Part shown: piece by piece, positions 6,360-11,917 of the stretch
Numbering within the stretch: position 1 is the stretch's first letter
How the letters are laid out: each line of letters starts with the position of its first letter
Origin: JASJBU01 sp965372385
GTDB lineage: Bacteria; Pseudomonadota; Gammaproteobacteria; Chromatiales; Chromatiaceae
Assembly: GCA_965372385.1 (NCBI GenBank)
Contig: CBDVCD010000084.1
Location: forward strand, 1-11,917
Direction: 5' to 3'
DNA length: 11,917 bases
Made by a program: the position numbers and the translations under genes
Notes under the pieces: generated by a model
Told to the model about the DNA's origin: nothing
What the model saw: the letters and a program-made list of their open reading frames with translations, nothing else
The model's database searches: none

Positions 6360-7898
6360 CTATTCATCATCTTCGCCATAGCCCGGTGCGTCTTCGGGAG
6401 CCGTCTTCCGGTTCAGGATAATTGCATTGCTCACCAATTGATGAACACTGACAATATTGAACATATCTAGCCCGTAATAAGGAAACACCTTGGTGAACTG
6501 GCTCTTACAGATCGCGCAGATCGCAGCCAGATGAGTCACCCCCTTCTCTGCCATGACATTCTTGAAAGCCGTCATGCGGGGTTGTGCACCCTTCACACGT
6601 ACTTCCATCAGGTCGTCGGTGAGCAGCCCACCACCGCCTCCGCAACAGAAGGTGCGCTCATGGATCGTGTCCCACTCCATGTCATGGTAGTTGTTGACTA
6701 CCGCCTTGATGACATTTCTGGGTATTTCGAATTGACCGCCAGGTGTGGGGCCCATACGGGATGCACGCGCTACATTGCAAGAGTCATGGAAGGTGATCGA
6801 CATATCGTCGTTTTCCGATTTGTCGAACTCAAACGTACCTTTCTGCATCTCATTCCAGGTAAATTCACAGATATGCTGCGGTACCGGATAATCGGGATCC
6901 AGAAAATCAAAGGGGCCCGCCAGGGTGTGCAGAAAGCTGTAGGCGATGCGCCAGGCATGTCCACACTCACCAAACACGATACGCTTGACCCCCAGTTCCA
7001 GGGCAGCCTCTCTGATGCGCAGTGAAACCCGACGCATATTCTCGTAACTACCGATAAACATACCGAAGTTGCCAGCCTCTGAGGCCTTGGTGCTCAGGGT
7101 CCAGCTCACACCCGCCTCATGGAACACCTTGCCGTAGCCGATCAGGCCGTCGACATGGGGCTCGGCGAAGAAGTCCGCCGAGGGGGTCACCAGCAGGATA
7201 TCGACGCCCTTTTTATCCAGGGGATACTTGACCGCAACCTCGTCGTCTTCGAAGACGTCCTCTTCCAAACCTTCCAGGGTATTTAATATCGCAGGCCCTG
7301 GCAGACCCAGGTTGTTACCGATCTTATGCACCTTGGCAATGATTTCGTTGCAATACTTCTGTCCTACGCCAATGCTGTCCATGATCTCACGCGCCGCCAT
7401 GGAGATTTCAGCGGTATCTATCCCGTATGGACAAAATACCGAACATCTCCGACATTGCGAACACTGATGAAAATAGTTGTACCAGTCGTCCAGCACTTCG
7501 TCGGTCAGATCCGCTGCACCCACCAGTTTGGGAAAGTATTTACCCGCAAAGGTGAAGTAACGGCGATAGACCTTCCTGAGAAGATCTTGCCGGCCAACCG
7601 GCATGTTCTTTGGATCTTTGGTGCCAAGGAAGTAGTGGCACTTGTCAGTGCAGGAACCACACTTCACACAGGCATCAAGATAAACCTGGAATGAGCGGTA
7701 CCGGCTCAACAGATCGCCCATCTTTGCGATGGCGACATCTTGCCAGTTGTCCACTTTCTCACCGGGAAAACCCAGCGGTTCCTGGTGTTCAGGTTTGGCC
7801 ACGAAGCACTTTATGTGCGACATCGTGCCTTCAACTAACTTCGGAACCTCAATAATTTCTTTGAGTTTCGGTGTTTCGAATGATGCAGCTTTAGCCAT
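6360..7898 (-). CDS. dsrK: DsrK, HdrD-like iron-sulfur subunit of DsrMKJOP
   Basis: A 512-residue cytoplasmic iron-sulfur protein related to the catalytic HdrD subunit of heterodisulfide reductase, attached to the membrane through DsrM. Two ferredoxin motifs appear first: Cys77/80/83/87 (CVKCGSCTDKC) and Cys146/149/152/156 (CSQCRRCSVFCP). Two CCG-type domains follow, with Cys312 in FGECGHAWR, Cys374 in FHDSCNVAR, the Cys418-Cys419 pair in FCCGGGGGL, and Cys461/Cys464 in ICAICKSQF. The CCG domains hold the special [4Fe-4S] site thought to act on the DsrC disulfide or trisulfide. The length is typical. The start is an ATG with a GAGGG-like site upstream. An 80-base spacer without any strong structure leads to dsrL. 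Confidence 0.97.
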   Translation of the reverse strand: MAKAASFETPKLKEIIEVPKLVEGTMSHIKCFVAKPEHQEPLGFPGEKVDNWQDVAIAKMGDLLSRYRSFQVYLDACVKCGSCTDKCHYFLGTKDPKNMPVGRQDLLRKVYRRYFTFAGKYFPKLVGAADLTDEVLDDWYNYFHQCSQCRRCSVFCPYGIDTAEISMAAREIMDSIGVGQKYCNEIIAKVHKIGNNLGLPGPAILNTLEGLEEDVFEDDEVAVKYPLDKKGVDILLVTPSADFFAEPHVDGLIGYGKVFHEAGVSWTLSTKASEAGNFGMFIGSYENMRRVSLRIREAALELGVKRIVFGECGHAWRIAYSFLHTLAGPFDFLDPDYPVPQHICEFTWNEMQKGTFEFDKSENDDMSITFHDSCNVARASRMGPTPGGQFEIPRNVIKAVVNNYHDMEWDTIHERTFCCGGGGGLLTDDLMEVRVKGAQPRMTAFKNVMAEKGVTHLAAICAICKSQFTKVFPYYGLDMFNIVSVHQLVSNAIILNRKTAPEDAPGYGEDDE

Positions 7899-7926
7899 TT
7901 GCAGCCCTCATCGGCCAAGCGGTTGA

Positions 7927-8649
7927 TTAGGATTCTTCAAATTTCTTAGCCCAAGGTGCCAAATGCCTCTGCTCACGAGGATTATCCACCTGATTTCTTG
8001 ACGGGCTAAAGAAGATACCTGGAATGTGTAGCAGTTTGCTGAAAGGCAAAAGCAGCATCAGCACCGCGACCATTGTCAGGTGGAGCAACAATATGGGATC
8101 CATCGGCAGGTCACCACCACTGAAGATCCAGAATCCGGTAAAGAAATTCTTAACCATGACAATGTCGGTATGCACAACAAAGGTCATCATCAGCCCGCTT
8201 GAACCAATGACGATCAGCAGTAACAGCCAGAGAAAATCGGAAGGTGCAGAGATGTAGCGCACTCTGTCGACTAACACTCGTCTCGCCAATAGACCCAGCA
8301 GGCCAACGACCATGGCAAAGGCAGCGTATTTACCAAACGGTTGAATCAGCTCAATGGGCAGCCAGACAGGATCTATGAAGTAGCGAACATGGCGAAGCAG
8401 GACCAGAAACAGGCCCATATGGAACATCCAGGAAAATATCCAGGTCCATTTTGTGCTCTTGAAGAGACTCTCGAAGAACACCACTTCGCGGAACATACGG
8501 AGTACCACACCGGTCTGTGTAACAGGCGCCGGAGTAGTTGGAATCTTTAATGGTGCAGGTGTTTTGGCATACTGGGCGATTTTACGCGCCAGGCCAATTA
8601 CCAGAACGAGTGTCGCTACGATAAACAGCAACGCGTAGACAGTTGACAT
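7927..8649 (-). CDS. dsrM: DsrM, b-heme integral membrane subunit of DsrMKJOP
   Basis: A 240-residue membrane protein related to the heme-b gamma subunit of respiratory nitrate reductases (NarI-like) and HdrE. About five hydrophobic segments are visible, roughly at residues 4-20, 70-86, 107-124, 139-158 and 186-203. Candidate heme-ligand histidines are His77, His87, His160, His190 and His208. It passes electrons between the quinone pool and cytoplasmic DsrK. I chose the ATG at 8647-8649 (MSTVYALLF), which has AGAGGA ten bases upstream. The longer reading from a TTG at 8692-8694 would add 15 polar residues and start inside the dsrC hairpin, so it is unlikely. The end runs into dsrK with 28 bases between them. 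Confidence 0.95.
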   Translation of the reverse strand: MSTVYALLFIVATLVLVIGLARKIAQYAKTPAPLKIPTTPAPVTQTGVVLRMFREVVFFESLFKSTKWTWIFSWMFHMGLFLVLLRHVRYFIDPVWLPIELIQPFGKYAAFAMVVGLLGLLARRVLVDRVRYISAPSDFLWLLLLIVIGSSGLMMTFVVHTDIVMVKNFFTGFWIFSGGDLPMDPILLLHLTMVAVLMLLLPFSKLLHIPGIFFSPSRNQVDNPREQRHLAPWAKKFEES

Positions 8650-8684
8650 GTTCCTGCGGTCCTCTGGGGTCGATGGCTTCTGAC

Positions 8685-8705
8685 CGGAAGGCAAATTGCC
8701 TTCCG
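8685..8705 (-). terminator. Perfect inverted repeat downstream of dsrC (processing hairpin or partial terminator)
   Basis: CGGAAGGCA (8685-8693) and TGCCTTCCG (8697-8705) are exact reverse complements with a 3-base AAT loop, giving a 9-bp GC-rich stem 16 bases after the dsrC stop codon. Downstream on the minus strand comes GTCAGAAGCC, which is not U-rich. A complete intrinsic terminator is therefore unlikely; a leaky terminator or an RNA-stabilising 3' end for dsrC-containing transcripts fits better. The structure is seen; the role is inferred. Confidence 0.65.
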
Positions 8706-8721
8706 ATCACATTGGTACTGC

Positions 8722-9054
8722 TTAGATGCAGCCGGTCGGCTTGGGAAGACCTGCAAAGCGGCAGGCCTGCTTGCCCGGACCATAGGGGAATAGGGAGTAG
8801 AGATACTTGGAGTTACCCTTCTCTTTACCCAGTCTTTTACCAACCGCTTTGGTCAGCACACGCACTGCCGGGGCAATCTGGTACTCTTCATAGTATTCAC
8901 GCAGGAAGTTGATGATTTCCCAGTGTTCTTCGCTCAGTTCCAGGTCATCTTCCTTGGCCATGACATCCGCAATACCGGGCACCCATTCGCTCAGGTTAAC
9001 CAGATAGCCTTCTTCATCAGTCTCAAAGGTCTTACCATCTACTTCGATAGGCAT
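8722..9054 (-). CDS. dsrC: Sulfur carrier protein DsrC (TusE-like)
   Basis: A 110-residue DsrC that shuttles sulfur between DsrEFH, the DsrAB active site and the DsrMKJOP complex. The flexible C-terminal arm carries both functional cysteines: Cys98 in KQACRF and the penultimate Cys109 in PTGCI, spaced CX10C. This pair defines true DsrC, as opposed to TusE homologues with only the last cysteine. As a DsrAB-bound persulfide/trisulfide, it is the substrate delivered to the reductase. The N-terminus MPIEVDGKTFETDEEGYL is typical. The start is ATG with GGAGA six bases upstream. The gene is bounded by an AT-rich spacer before it and a strong hairpin after it, suggesting dsrC is expressed above its neighbours. 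An HTH-like fold and DNA binding have been reported for A. vinosum DsrC. Confidence 0.98.
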   Translation of the reverse strand: MPIEVDGKTFETDEEGYLVNLSEWVPGIADVMAKEDDLELSEEHWEIINFLREYYEEYQIAPAVRVLTKAVGKRLGKEKGNSKYLYSLFPYGPGKQACRFAGLPKPTGCI

Positions 9055-9060
9055 AGTATT

Positions 9061-9104
9061 TCTCCAATAATTGAATTAAATGTTTGTTCAGTTGATCAAG
9101 ATCA
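9061..9104 (-). promoter_or_regulatory. AT-rich dsrH-dsrC spacer, possible internal promoter for dsrC
   Basis: The short spacer before dsrC is clearly AT-rich compared with flanking genes. On the minus strand it holds the 8-base palindrome TTGATCAA (which contains a -35-like TTGATC) followed by AT-rich sequence with ATTCAA at a 17-base spacing. The -10 match is weak. In A. vinosum, RT-PCR work suggested that dsrC is additionally transcribed from a secondary internal promoter, which is the reason to mark this spacer. The ribosome-binding site GGAGA (9061-9065) lies six bases before the dsrC ATG. Confidence 0.3.
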
Positions 9105-9407
9105 GACCCAGGCCTGAACCTTGTCGTTTCCAGCCGCCATGCTGACAAATTCGGCATAGTCAACAATTTCAATGCCATCGGCGAGTTTGTCTTCGGCAAT
9201 ACCACGCGCCTTCATATCAGGACCAAGAACACAAAATTTGACGCCGTTTACAGCGCTCATTTTATCGGCGATAGCAGTACCTTTGATTGCTCCATAGACA
9301 GCATCCTCGTACATCAGGACGGAACTGCCCTCTTTGACATAACCAAGGCAACTATCCAGTGAACTTTTCTCAAAGGGCGATTTATTGACTGTATGTAGGG
9401 TACTCAT
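9102..9407 (-). CDS. dsrH: DsrH (TusB-like), subunit of DsrEFH
   Basis: A 101-residue DsrH/TusB family protein and the third subunit of the DsrEFH complex. The opening MSTLHTVNKSPFEKSSLDSC is typical, and Cys20 matches the conserved cysteine reported for A. vinosum DsrH. A second cysteine sits in GVKFCVLGPDMKARG. The ATG start has GGAG eight bases upstream, within a 15-base gap after dsrF. Downstream, 47 AT-rich bases separate it from dsrC. The family and operon position make the call firm; how far Cys20 takes part in sulfur transfer is less settled. Confidence 0.96.
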   Translation of the reverse strand: MSTLHTVNKSPFEKSSLDSCLGYVKEGSSVLMYEDAVYGAIKGTAIADKMSAVNGVKFCVLGPDMKARGIAEDKLADGIEIVDYAEFVSMAAGNDKVQAWV

Positions 9408-9422
9408 GCGCTTAACTCCGCC

Positions 9423-9833
9423 TTAGAAACTGAAGTGGACGTCTTGCTCGTCCATGATGCCGGCCAGTTCAGCACGACTCACCACACGAATCGAATCCTT
9501 CTCAGCCCAGTCATCATCTTCATCTTCGTAGGTCAAAGGCATCAGATCCTCAAGTGTCAGACCACGCTCTTCCAGAGACTCCTTCTCAACATAGAGCTTG
9601 GTGACATCGTAGTCCCCAAGGGCCTTATAGGTCGGAGAGAAATTCTTCATCTCAATCCCCGACGTATCCTGACCTTTGAGCAGCTGATATACGCCATCAT
9701 CGAGGAAGGCCAGACTGACATCCTGGTCAAATGCAGCACCTATCAGGACAACTTCCAGCGACTCCCAGGCATAGATGGTCCCGTAGGGAGCCCGCCGGTT
9801 GAGATACATGAACTTTTTAATAATTTCAGACAT
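9423..9833 (-). CDS. dsrF: DsrF (TusC-like), subunit of DsrEFH
   Basis: A 136-residue member of the DsrF/TusC family and the second subunit of the DsrEFH sulfurtransferase hexamer. The recognisable N-terminal pattern is RRAPYGTIYAWESLEVVLIGAAF, shown here across residues 14-36 with the family's aromatic-plus-acidic signature. The protein contains no cysteine at all, consistent with a structural rather than sulfur-carrying role; catalysis falls to Cys78 of DsrE and possibly Cys20 of DsrH. The C-terminal third is strongly acidic (YEDEDDDWAEKD). The ATG start has AGAGG seven bases upstream, inside the 16-base gap after dsrE, so the two are probably translationally coupled. Confidence 0.96.
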   Translation of the reverse strand: MSEIIKKFMYLNRRAPYGTIYAWESLEVVLIGAAFDQDVSLAFLDDGVYQLLKGQDTSGIEMKNFSPTYKALGDYDVTKLYVEKESLEERGLTLEDLMPLTYEDEDDDWAEKDSIRVVSRAELAGIMDEQDVHFSF

Positions 9834-9849
9834 GATTCAACCTCTTACC

Positions 9850-10242
9850 TCAATCACCGAAAACCATGAGACGATCGGACTGAATGCCTGCTTCGACCAA
9901 CTGACCGAGACCGGAAATCCGGAAACCGTCAGCGATGTTCTGCGCACTCTTACCGTTACGTTGCATTTCACCCTCATCGACGATCCCGCGGCGCTGTGCC
10001 GCCGCGACGCAGACCACCATATCGAGATCGTGTGCCTTAGCCAGTTCGGACCAGCGGTTGACCACGTTCCGATCATCCTGCGGAGGGGTTGTCAGATTGG
10101 TGCCGTTGTTGACACCATCATGATAGAAAAAGACACGCATGATTTCGTGTCCGGCATCCAGCGCCGCCTTAGCGAACTGATATGCAGAATCAGTTGCCTG
10201 ATGCTGATACGGGCCTTCATTTACCTGGATCGCAAATTTCAT
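9850..10242 (-). CDS. dsrE: Sulfurtransferase DsrE (TusD-like), subunit of DsrEFH
   Basis: A 130-residue protein of the DsrE/TusD family. In sulfur oxidisers, DsrE, DsrF and DsrH form a cytoplasmic alpha2beta2gamma2 hexamer that accepts sulfur from upstream transferases and passes it to DsrC. The active cysteine is visible as Cys78 in DMVVCVAAAQRRG, the same position reported as essential in Allochromatium vinosum DsrE. The N-terminus MKFAIQVNEGPY begins the Rossmann-like beta-alpha fold of the family. The ATG start is preceded by AAAGG about nine bases upstream, and the gene ends in TGA, 16 bases before dsrF. Presence of dsrE separates oxidative dsr clusters from most sulfate-reducer clusters, which lack dsrEFH. 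Confidence 0.97.
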   Translation of the reverse strand: MKFAIQVNEGPYQHQATDSAYQFAKAALDAGHEIMRVFFYHDGVNNGTNLTTPPQDDRNVVNRWSELAKAHDLDMVVCVAAAQRRGIVDEGEMQRNGKSAQNIADGFRISGLGQLVEAGIQSDRLMVFGD

Positions 10243-10284
10243 CAGTTAAAACCTTTCTGTTGAAAACTCAAGCGTTAAGCCGAT

Positions 10285-11355
10285 TTAGAAACGGATGTGC
10301 GCAGAAGCGTTCAGATTGCTACGACCACCACGCCAGTTATCGATGTGGTATTTGGTGAAAGGCAGTCCGGTCTTCTCGAAGAACTTCGGCCAGCCGATAC
10401 GCTCAGCCCACTCACCGATGCGTTCCCAATCTTTCGCGTCTTCCTTGTAGGCATTCAGGATCTGCATGACGACCTTGGAGACCTCAGGCCAGCGCGGCGG
10501 ATTGTTCGGTACGCCGGAGGCGACCAGCTTGTGGAAGGTCGGCTTGGAACGGGCATTGGAGTTCTTGCCACCCACCCAGATCGCGAACCTGGAGTGTTCC
10601 GGATCGTTGATCTGCATCGGCGGACAAGGTGGGAAGCAGGCACCACAGCAGATGCACTTCTTCTCGTCTACTTCCAGGGAAGGCTTGCCATTGACCATCG
10701 CGGGACGGATGGCGGCAACCGGGCAGCGCGCCACAACCGTAGGACGCTCACACACATTACCAACTTGATCGTGATCGATCTTGGGTGGCTTGGTGTGCTG
10801 AATATTGATCGCGATATCACCCTGACCACCGCAGTTGATCTGGCAACAGGAGGTCGTCATATGGACACGGTTGGGCATCTCCTCATGGGTGAACTCATGG
10901 TGAAGATCGTCCATCAGCGCCTTAACGGCACCGGAGGCATCTGTACCTGGAATGTCGCAGTGCAACCAACCCTGGGTATGAGAGATCATGGAGACCGAGT
11001 TACCGGTACCACCAATCGGGAAACCTTCGGATTCCAGCTTGTCGATCAGCGGTTGAACCTTGGATTCCTCACTCACCATGAACTCAATGTTGGAACGAAT
11101 GGTGAAGCGGACAAAGCCCTCAGCGAACTCATCAGCGATATCCATCAGCTTGCGGATGGTATACACATCCATCTGGCGCTGGGTGCCAGCGCGAACAGTC
11201 CAGATGTTGTCACCGCTCTTGGCGACGTGATGCAGAACGCCGGGGCGCGGACGCTCGTGCCAGGCCCATTGGCCATAGTTCTTCTTGAGGACGGGGTGTA
11301 AGTAGGGCTCCATCTCTGGAACGCCACTCTCGATCGGCATACGAGGTTCCGACAT
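10285..11355 (-). CDS. dsrB: Dissimilatory sulfite reductase beta subunit
   Basis: This is the 356-residue beta subunit of reverse dissimilatory sulfite reductase, the partner of DsrA in the cytoplasmic siroheme enzyme. The length is normal for the family. A sulfite-reductase half-domain fills the first part (about residues 40-165). A cysteine-rich segment, CCQINCGG (Cys170, 171, 175), and Cys202 lie where the siroheme-linked cluster region is expected. The sequence RCPVAAIRP (Cys211) precedes a ferredoxin motif CX2CX2CX3CP (Cys234, 237, 240, 244) that holds a [4Fe-4S] cluster; Cys211 or Cys244 may supply its fourth ligand. The start is an ATG with an AGGAGG site five bases upstream. The gene lies between dsrA and dsrE, with about 42 bases before dsrE. 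Whether the enzyme runs oxidatively is inferred from the operon context (dsrEFH, dsrL), not from this subunit alone. Confidence 0.98.
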   Translation of the reverse strand: MSEPRMPIESGVPEMEPYLHPVLKKNYGQWAWHERPRPGVLHHVAKSGDNIWTVRAGTQRQMDVYTIRKLMDIADEFAEGFVRFTIRSNIEFMVSEESKVQPLIDKLESEGFPIGGTGNSVSMISHTQGWLHCDIPGTDASGAVKALMDDLHHEFTHEEMPNRVHMTTSCCQINCGGQGDIAINIQHTKPPKIDHDQVGNVCERPTVVARCPVAAIRPAMVNGKPSLEVDEKKCICCGACFPPCPPMQINDPEHSRFAIWVGGKNSNARSKPTFHKLVASGVPNNPPRWPEVSKVVMQILNAYKEDAKDWERIGEWAERIGWPKFFEKTGLPFTKYHIDNWRGGRSNLNASAHIRF

Positions 11356-11360
11356 GCTTA

Positions 11361-11366
11361 CCTCCT
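11361..11366 (-). promoter_or_regulatory. Strong ribosome-binding site of dsrB
   Basis: On the minus strand this reads AGGAGG, five bases before the dsrB ATG (11353-11355). It is the best match to the anti-Shine-Dalgarno sequence that I noticed among the gene starts here. It suggests that dsrB is translated by independent initiation after the hairpin spacer, which fits the need to make DsrA and DsrB in equal amounts. Confidence 0.75.
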
Positions 11367-11394
11367 AATAAATAGGGTATTTGATTCGTTTTAA

Positions 11395-11421
11395 GGGGCA
11401 ACCGGGCAAGCCCGGCGCCCC
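11395..11421 (-). repeat. GC-rich intercistronic stem-loop between dsrA and dsrB
   Basis: Reading the plus strand, GGGGC (11395-11399) pairs with GCCCC (11417-11421), and CCGGGC (11402-11407) pairs with GCCCGG (11410-11415). Two A's on one side and one C on the other form a small internal bulge. The transcript would fold into a very GC-rich, two-part stem with a tiny loop. The downstream RNA on the minus strand begins UUAAAACG, so there is no proper U-tract. An mRNA-stabilising or processing hairpin is therefore more likely than a full terminator. The pairing is seen directly; the function is inferred. Confidence 0.7.
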
Positions 11422-11430
11422 CATTCAATC

Positions 11431-11446
11431 TGCCTTATGCAAGGCA
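11431..11446 (-). repeat. Small stem-loop just after dsrA
   Basis: TGCCTT (11431-11436) and AAGGCA (11441-11446) form a 6-bp stem with a 4-base ATGC loop, 15 bases past the dsrA stop codon. It lies directly before the larger GC-rich hairpin of the same spacer, so the dsrA-dsrB junction holds two stem-loops in tandem. It may protect the 3' end of a dsrA segment after processing; this is inference. Confidence 0.5.
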
Positions 11447-11460
11447 GCCAGATAGATTAC

Positions 11461-11917
11461 TTAAGCCTGACGCTCAGCCCACTTGGCGGCTTCCTCGTCC
11501 CAGTCATCGGAGCGGAAGTAGGGATTGCTGCGTGGACTGCTAATCATATTCGGATCGACCTCGAGACCGACACCTTCCAGGAAGTTGACCAGACCGATAC
11601 GCTCGATCATCTCACCGGTCCGCTCGTGCTCCAGCGCGTTCTCAGCGAAGAAGTCGAGGATCTCGGTAGCCAGCTCCTCCAGCCATTCGTAGTCCTCGTC
11701 GGTCTCCAGCTTGTGGAAAGGCACAATCACAGTGCCCATCAGGTCGCCGATTTTCAGGGTACGCTTCCCACCGCAGAGCAGGGTTACACCCTTATCGTCA
11801 CCAGGAGAGAGGGCCTTGGTCATGACGTTGATGCAGTGCATGCAACGCACACAGGATGGGTTGTCCACCGCCAGGGTGTCGTCATCGTTCAGTGACAGGG
11901 CCTGAGTCGGGCAACGG
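11461..11917 (-). CDS. dsrA: Dissimilatory sulfite reductase alpha subunit, C-terminal part (5' end outside window)
   Basis: This is the C-terminal ~152 residues of the DsrA subunit; the gene continues past the right edge. With DsrB it forms the cytoplasmic alpha2beta2 siroheme enzyme that, in sulfur oxidisers, oxidises DsrC-bound sulfane sulfur to sulfite. The visible frame starts with RCPTQALSLNDDD, followed by the ferredoxin-type motif CVRCMHCINVM. The Cys-Pro of the first segment plus the CX2CX2C triplet are the usual ligands of the ferredoxin-domain [4Fe-4S] cluster. The siroheme-cluster cysteines lie further upstream and are not in the window. The C-terminal tail carries an RSNPYFRSDDWDEEA segment and ends in a TAA stop. 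A GTG at 11866-11868 is an internal valine, not the start, because the frame stays open to the edge. It is followed by a 105-base hairpin-rich spacer and then dsrB. Identification is by family motifs and the downstream operon order. Confidence 0.95.
   Translation of the reverse strand, partial: RCPTQALSLNDDDTLAVDNPSCVRCMHCINVMTKALSPGDDKGVTLLCGGKRTLKIGDLMGTVIVPFHKLETDEDYEWLEELATEILDFFAENALEHERTGEMIERIGLVNFLEGVGLEVDPNMISSPRSNPYFRSDDWDEEAAKWAERQA

Noticed and set aside
8650..8694. N-terminal extension of DsrM from a TTG codon
   Set aside because: The added residues are polar, the TTG sits in the dsrC hairpin, and the ATG at 8649 has a better ribosome-binding site and the expected family N-terminus.
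10297..11301. Plus-strand open frame of 334 codons opposite dsrB
   Set aside because: It lies entirely over dsrB, has no recognisable domain, and its composition looks like the complement of a high-scoring coding frame.
1..11917. CRISPR arrays, tRNA or rRNA genes, insertion sequences
   Set aside because: The window is almost fully occupied by coding sequence; no regular direct repeats, transposase-like frames or RNA gene signatures were seen.

Overview
The window holds one long leftward (minus-strand) operon: the reverse-type dissimilatory sulfite reductase (dsr) cluster of a sulfur-oxidising proteobacterium. In transcription order, from the right edge to the left, it reads dsrA (3' part only), dsrB, dsrE, dsrF, dsrH, dsrC, dsrM, dsrK, dsrL, dsrJ, dsrO, dsrP, dsrN, dsrR. 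This is the gene order known from the purple sulfur bacterium Allochromatium vinosum. The presence of dsrEFH, dsrL and dsrR marks it as the oxidative form rather than the sulfate-reducer form. The host is most likely a gammaproteobacterial sulfur oxidiser (Chromatiales-like, free-living or symbiotic). The sequence does not show whether it is phototrophic or chemotrophic.

Right part (about 8.7-11.9 kb) carries the soluble sulfur machinery. DsrAB is the siroheme sulfite reductase running in reverse, DsrEFH is a sulfurtransferase hexamer, and DsrC is the small two-cysteine carrier that presents persulfide sulfur to the reductase. The diagnostic cysteines are all present: Cys78 of DsrE, Cys20 of DsrH, and the CX10C C-terminal arm of DsrC.

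Middle part (about 1.9-8.65 kb) encodes the membrane complex DsrMKJOP plus DsrL. DsrM is a b-heme membrane protein, DsrK a cytoplasmic HdrD-like iron-sulfur protein, DsrJ a periplasmic triheme cytochrome c, DsrO a Tat-exported ferredoxin-like protein, and DsrP an NrfD-type quinone-interacting membrane protein. DsrL is an FAD/NAD(P)-binding iron-sulfur protein that takes electrons from DsrAB.

Left part (about 0.1-1.85 kb) holds accessory genes: dsrN (amidase-type synthetase that makes siroamide) and dsrR (cysteine-less A-type scaffold relative). The leftmost 124 bases contain no gene I can assign.

The coding content is a textbook dsr operon, so I see no new protein system. The less expected content lies between genes: a two-hairpin spacer between dsrA and dsrB, a nearly gapless inverted repeat between dsrC and dsrM, and a perfect 17-bp terminator-like hairpin between dsrP and dsrN. 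These look like devices for setting unequal expression along one long transcript. Several genes also have naive longest-ORF starts (dsrM TTG, dsrP TTG, dsrR GTG) that should be moved downstream to ATG codons with proper ribosome-binding sites.
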